The notes under the pieces were generated by a model. That model was given only the letters and a program-made list of their open reading frames with translations. It had not been told where the DNA came from and searched no databases. DNA of 64,000 nucleotides from Corynebacterium sp. zg-331 (lineage in GTDB: Bacteria; Actinomycetota; Actinomycetes; Mycobacteriales; Mycobacteriaceae): NCBI RefSeq assembly GCF_014267345.1, contig NZ_JACMYD010000002.1:216610-280609 (forward strand), read 5' to 3'. The position numbers were made by a program, and so were the translations under genes. This document shows, piece by piece, positions 61,197 to 64,000 of this stretch. Positions within the stretch are counted from its first letter, which is position 1. Each line of letters opens with the position of its first letter.

Positions 61197-63165
61197 CGAA
61201 GATCTCCCCCCAGGCCGCGCGGCTGGTGAGCTCGGGCAGGGCCGCGCGATACTCGCCCCGCAGCTGGTCGAAGCGGACGGCCAGCTCCTTGTGCAGGCGC
61301 AGCGTCTCACGCACCAGCTCGGTGGCCTGCTGCCGATCCCGCTTGCGGAAGGTCACGCCCTTGCCGTCGGCGGTGGTCACCGTCGCGCTGTCCAAGCGGG
61401 ACAGGGAGAACCAGCGGGCCTCGTGCTTGCTCAGGTGGGCCTGCGGCACCTCGTGATGCTGGGCCTGGGCCGGGCGCGCGGAATGAGCCAGACCCTTGGC
61501 CAGCCACCGCAGCTTCTTCACCGGGGCCAGCCTGCCGCCGATGTCGTGCGTGGGCACCCCGCCCGGCAGCCCGGAGGGGTCGGGCAGCGACGCCGCCGAG
61601 GCCACCACCTGCGCGTCCGGGTACTGCTTGCGCAGGGCGTTGATGCGCGGCAGGGAGCTTTCCAGGATCTCGAAGAGGCGATCCGGCCCGGCCAGGAAGT
61701 CCTTGAGGGCCTCGATCTGGATGGCCAGGGTGGAATACTCCAGGCACATGGCGTGCTTGAAAACAGACTTGCGCAGGGACGTGATGATGCCCTTGACGTC
61801 ACCCTGGTGATACATGGCCGCCACGATCAGGCGGTTGCGCAGGTGGAAGTACGCCTGCCAATCGATCGCGTCGTCCTTATCCGCCCAGGACATATGCCAG
61901 ATGGCCACGCCCGGCCAGGTGGCCGTGGGGAAGCCCGCCTCCTTGGCGCGCAGGGAGTACTCCGTGTCATCCCACTTGATGAACAGCGGCAGGGGCTGGC
62001 CGATCCGCTCCGCCACCACCGTGGGGAACAGGCACATCCACCAACCGTTGTAGTCCACGTCGATGCGACGGTGGATGTCGCGGGAGGTCACGGTGCCCGG
62101 CGGGTCACCGTGCCTGCCCAGGTCGTTCATGGGGTGCTGGGCGAAGTCGTGATCGTAATGCACGTTCGGGGCCGGCGACCACATGAAGTCCGCGTGGTTG
62201 ACCACCTCACCCATGGTGCGCAGCTCGGAGCGCTGCAGCAGATTGAGCATCTGCCCGCCCACGAAGATCGGACGCGCGGCGTAGCGCGCCACCTGCACGG
62301 CGCGCAGGATGGCGTCCGGCTCGATGGCGATGTCGTCGTCCATGTACAGGATGTAGGGGCTGCTGGGGGTTTTCTCCCCCAGCGCCTCGTACATGATGCG
62401 GGAGTACCCGCCGGAACCACCCAGGTTGCCCTGACGGAACTCGAAGAAGCGCTCCCCGAAGTGCCCGGTCACCTCCTTGTAGCCGGGCTCGTCCGCCGGG
62501 TGCTGGTTACCTTGATCCGGCATGAGCACAGCGCTGATGATCGCGTCCACCTCCGGGTCGGAGGCCAGCGCCTCTAGGGCCGCCACGGCGTCCGCCGGGC
62601 GGTTAAAAGTGGGAATGCCCACCGTCACAGACTTCTCGAACGGCCCCACCTGGGTGCCATCCGGCATGGTCTGCGGCCCCGGGGCCTGCGGGGCGTACCA
62701 GCCGCCACCGGTGAGCGTCACCGACGACTCCGCCGTGACGTCAAACCAATACCAACCGCCGTCCTCGAAGGGGGCCAGGGGCAGCACGAACTCCGCGGCA
62801 CCATCGACGACCTCAGCGGCATCCACCGCGATGCGCCCGCCGTCGAAGCGGGAACGGTAGACGTCGATGCGCGCGGCGCCGCGCGCCTCCACCCGCAGCA
62901 CCACTGAATCCAGCTGGGACCAGCGCCGCCAATAGCTCGCGGGGAAGGCATTGAAATACGTCTCAAAGCTCAGCTCCGCACCGGCCGGAATGGTGACGCT
63001 GAGGCGATCCGGGCAGGTGATCCGCTCGTGCGTCTGATGCGTCTCCATGTAATACAGGCTGCGCACGTCCGCCGGCTCGCCGCGCTTGGGCATGAGCAGG
63101 CGCTGAAGCTGCTCCACCGCGGTGGCCTCCGCGTTCTGAGGTGTGGTCTTGGGGGTCTCGCTCAC
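61189..63165 (-). CDS. glfT2: Galactofuranosyltransferase GlfT2
   Basis: 658 aa. N-terminal beta-barrel domain (residues about 40-160), then GT-A catalytic domain with VGIPTFNRPADAV, GNLGGSGGYSRIMYEA, the metal motif YMDDDIAIEPDA near residue 275, WDDTEYSLRAKEAGF and HMSW. The C-terminal helical domain is membrane-associated. It polymerises galactan with alternating beta-1,5/1,6 links from UDP-galactofuranose. It is first in the glfT2-PAP2-ubiA operon. Confidence 0.97.
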   Translation of the reverse strand: MSETPKTTPQNAEATAVEQLQRLLMPKRGEPADVRSLYYMETHQTHERITCPDRLSVTIPAGAELSFETYFNAFPASYWRRWSQLDSVVLRVEARGAARIDVYRSRFDGGRIAVDAAEVVDGAAEFVLPLAPFEDGGWYWFDVTAESSVTLTGGGWYAPQAPGPQTMPDGTQVGPFEKSVTVGIPTFNRPADAVAALEALASDPEVDAIISAVLMPDQGNQHPADEPGYKEVTGHFGERFFEFRQGNLGGSGGYSRIMYEALGEKTPSSPYILYMDDDIAIEPDAILRAVQVARYAARPIFVGGQMLNLLQRSELRTMGEVVNHADFMWSPAPNVHYDHDFAQHPMNDLGRHGDPPGTVTSRDIHRRIDVDYNGWWMCLFPTVVAERIGQPLPLFIKWDDTEYSLRAKEAGFPTATWPGVAIWHMSWADKDDAIDWQAYFHLRNRLIVAAMYHQGDVKGIITSLRKSVFKHAMCLEYSTLAIQIEALKDFLAGPDRLFEILESSLPRINALRKQYPDAQVVASAASLPDPSGLPGGVPTHDIGGRLAPVKKLRWLAKGLAHSARPAQAQHHEVPQAHLSKHEARWFSLSRLDSATVTTADGKGVTFRKRDRQQATELVRETLRLHKELAVRFDQLRGEYRAALPELTSRAAWGEIFDA

Positions 63166-63291
63166 GATGCTGTTATTCGCCTTCCCGTCACGGACGTTCT
63201 TCTCGCCACTATTATCGCCCCTCCAAGACTAATTGGTTACCGTGGCAGGGGCCGTCAGGCACGGCTGTCGCCCGACCGCAGACGCGCGAAA

Positions 63292-63325
63292 GGCCCCAAC
63301 CCACTGCTCAGAGCGGATTGGGGCC
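63292..63325. terminator. Hairpin downstream of the three-helix-bundle gene
   Basis: GGCCCCAA and TTGGGGCC pair with a loop of 18 nt; on the minus strand CTTTCGCG follows. It lies 29 nt after the stop at 63354 and before the glfT2 promoter region. Confidence 0.65.
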
Positions 63326-63353
63326 GTGGCTTTGCGCCCACCGGGGCGGCCGT

Positions 63354-63572
63354 CTAGGCGGCGAGGACGTCAGTCATGCCGCCACCAAGGCGGTACTCCA
63401 GCTCCTCGACGGCCTCGCGCTCGATCAGCGCCGTACGCAAGGGCGCGGAGCTGGACTCCCATCGGTGGGCCACCTCGTTGAGGGTGGCGTCGATGAGGCC
63501 AATGGACAGCTCGGCACCGAAGCGGGCGTGAAGGTCCATCCGCACGCTCCAGAGGCGATCAATCTTGGTCAT
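63354..63572 (-). CDS. Three-helix-bundle dimerization-domain-like small protein
   Basis: 72 aa. LHARFGAELSIGLIDATLNEV, AHRWESSSAPL and RTALIEREAVEELEYRLG resemble the short actinobacterial three-helix bundle family. Function unknown. The start is uncertain between ATG 63572 and GTG 63581, which has AAGGA about 7 nt upstream. It lies 189 nt before glfT2 with a hairpin between. Confidence 0.6.
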   Translation of the reverse strand: MTKIDRLWSVRMDLHARFGAELSIGLIDATLNEVAHRWESSSAPLRTALIEREAVEELEYRLGGGMTDVLAA

Positions 63573-63602
63573 GGTTTTCACGATCCTTTCCTTCAGATGC
63601 AC

Positions 63603-63928
63603 GTTGGAAGCTTCCGTTTGTTTACTGGTTGTTCACCTTAGCCCCACCAGCCACGCAACGCAAGGTGTTTCAAATAATGGGAGGTTCAAACCGTTTTTCC
63701 GCCCAGAGGCGAGCGACACACCTCGACCCCCAGGCCCCTTGAGCAGCGCGGTAGCCCACCAAGGAGACCTCATAACATAAGGTGCACACATAACTATCCA
63801 GCCGGAAGATGCCCCTCCACCGCCTCCAGGCATCCGCTGCGCGATGCCACGCTGCGCAAGCACACGCGTGGAGTGAGGCGTCCTTGGGGTGTGAGAGTGC
63901 ACGAGCTAAATAGGAGATAATGGGGCCC
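63603..63928. other. Region upstream of the transposase start without a clear gene
   Basis: Minus-strand frames here have unlikely composition and no ribosome binding site. The segment may contain the left end of an insertion sequence; I could not fix its inverted repeat. It is less GC-rich than the neighbouring core genes. Confidence 0.35.
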
Positions 63929-64000
63929 ATGGGCACTATGAGGTTTGATCAAGAGACCAAGGACCGTGCGCTGCGCTTGTATTACGAGGCGGTTGCCGAG
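63929..64000 (+). mobile_element. Probable IS3-type transposase OrfA (3' partial)
   Basis: The frame from ATG 63929 gives MGTMRFDQETKDRALRLYYE and runs to the window end. RFDQETKDRALRLYYE resembles the first helix-turn-helix of IS3-family OrfA. TAGGAGATAATGG upstream offers a ribosome binding site, and ATG 63938 or 63920 are alternative starts. Only 24 codons are visible. Confidence 0.55.

Noticed and set aside
63633..63902. 89-aa minus-strand frame upstream of the transposase
   Set aside because: No ribosome binding site, no recognisable family and unnatural composition.
1..64000. CRISPR array or cas genes
   Set aside because: No regularly spaced repeats were seen on either strand; the only nuclease-type defence candidate is the Abi_2 protein.

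Overview
The window is high-GC (roughly 65-70 percent by eye) actinobacterial DNA and almost certainly comes from Corynebacterium or a very close relative. It holds the mycolic-acid condensation cluster (fadD32, pks13, accD3), mycolyltransferases of the antigen 85 / PS1 type with LGFP repeats, galactan and decaprenyl-phosphoribose genes (glfT2, a PAP2 phosphatase, ubiA), aftD, and the trehalose-mycolate transport genes tmaT, mtrP and an MmpL (cmpL1-like). The gene order resembles the alaT-aftD-pck-trmB-accD3-pks-fadD-cop1-glfT2 stretch of C. glutamicum, as I recall it. I do not name a species.

Layout. 1-7.6 kb: a large Fe-S oxidoreductase (5' end outside the window), a DUF1707 protein, a decayed AlbA_2/Schlafen-type gene between direct repeats, alaT, and a YibE/F membrane protein. 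7.7-14 kb: a lipid-related block on the minus strand with an SGNH hydrolase, a 50-aa ORF, a self-sufficient P450-reductase fusion (CYP102/BM3 type) and an acyl-CoA synthetase. 14-16.3 kb: ugd, dcd and tRNA-Gly(CCC). 16.3-18.3 kb: a small accessory patch beside the tRNA with phage-gene remnants and an Abi_2/AbiF-type HEPN protein preceded by three strong RNA hairpins. 18.3-22.4 kb: two divergent regulator/redox pairs (TetR with flavin reductase and flavin monooxygenase; HxlR with an MDR oxidoreductase), each with a clear palindrome.

22.4-34.4 kb: envelope genes, namely a degenerate J-domain membrane protein, a VanW-family protein, a GH3 lipoprotein, DUF2613, aftD, tmaT, a DUF3068 protein, a GT-C-like membrane protein and a GT4 glycosyltransferase. 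34.4-35.45 kb: a helix-turn-helix antitoxin-like gene with a dead PIN toxin gene. 35.5-45.1 kb: mtrP, two secreted proteins (the second behind a possible DtxR box), pck, trmB, cmpL1-like MmpL, a flippase-like protein and DUF3054. 45.2-63.2 kb: the mycolate/arabinogalactan cluster, all on the minus strand. The window ends in a three-helix-bundle protein and the start of a probable IS3-type transposase.

Functionally, FadD32, Pks13 and AccD3 make the mycolate. TmaT and MtrP act on trehalose monomycolate and the MmpL exports it. The secreted mycolyltransferases attach it to arabinogalactan, whose galactan and arabinan depend on GlfT2, the UbiA/PAP2 pair and AftD. No aftB lies at its usual place between the mycolyltransferases and ubiA. 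The most interesting non-envelope locus is the AbiF-like gene with its upstream structured RNA. Several genes have a -10 element 6-8 nt before the start codon, which suggests leaderless mRNAs.
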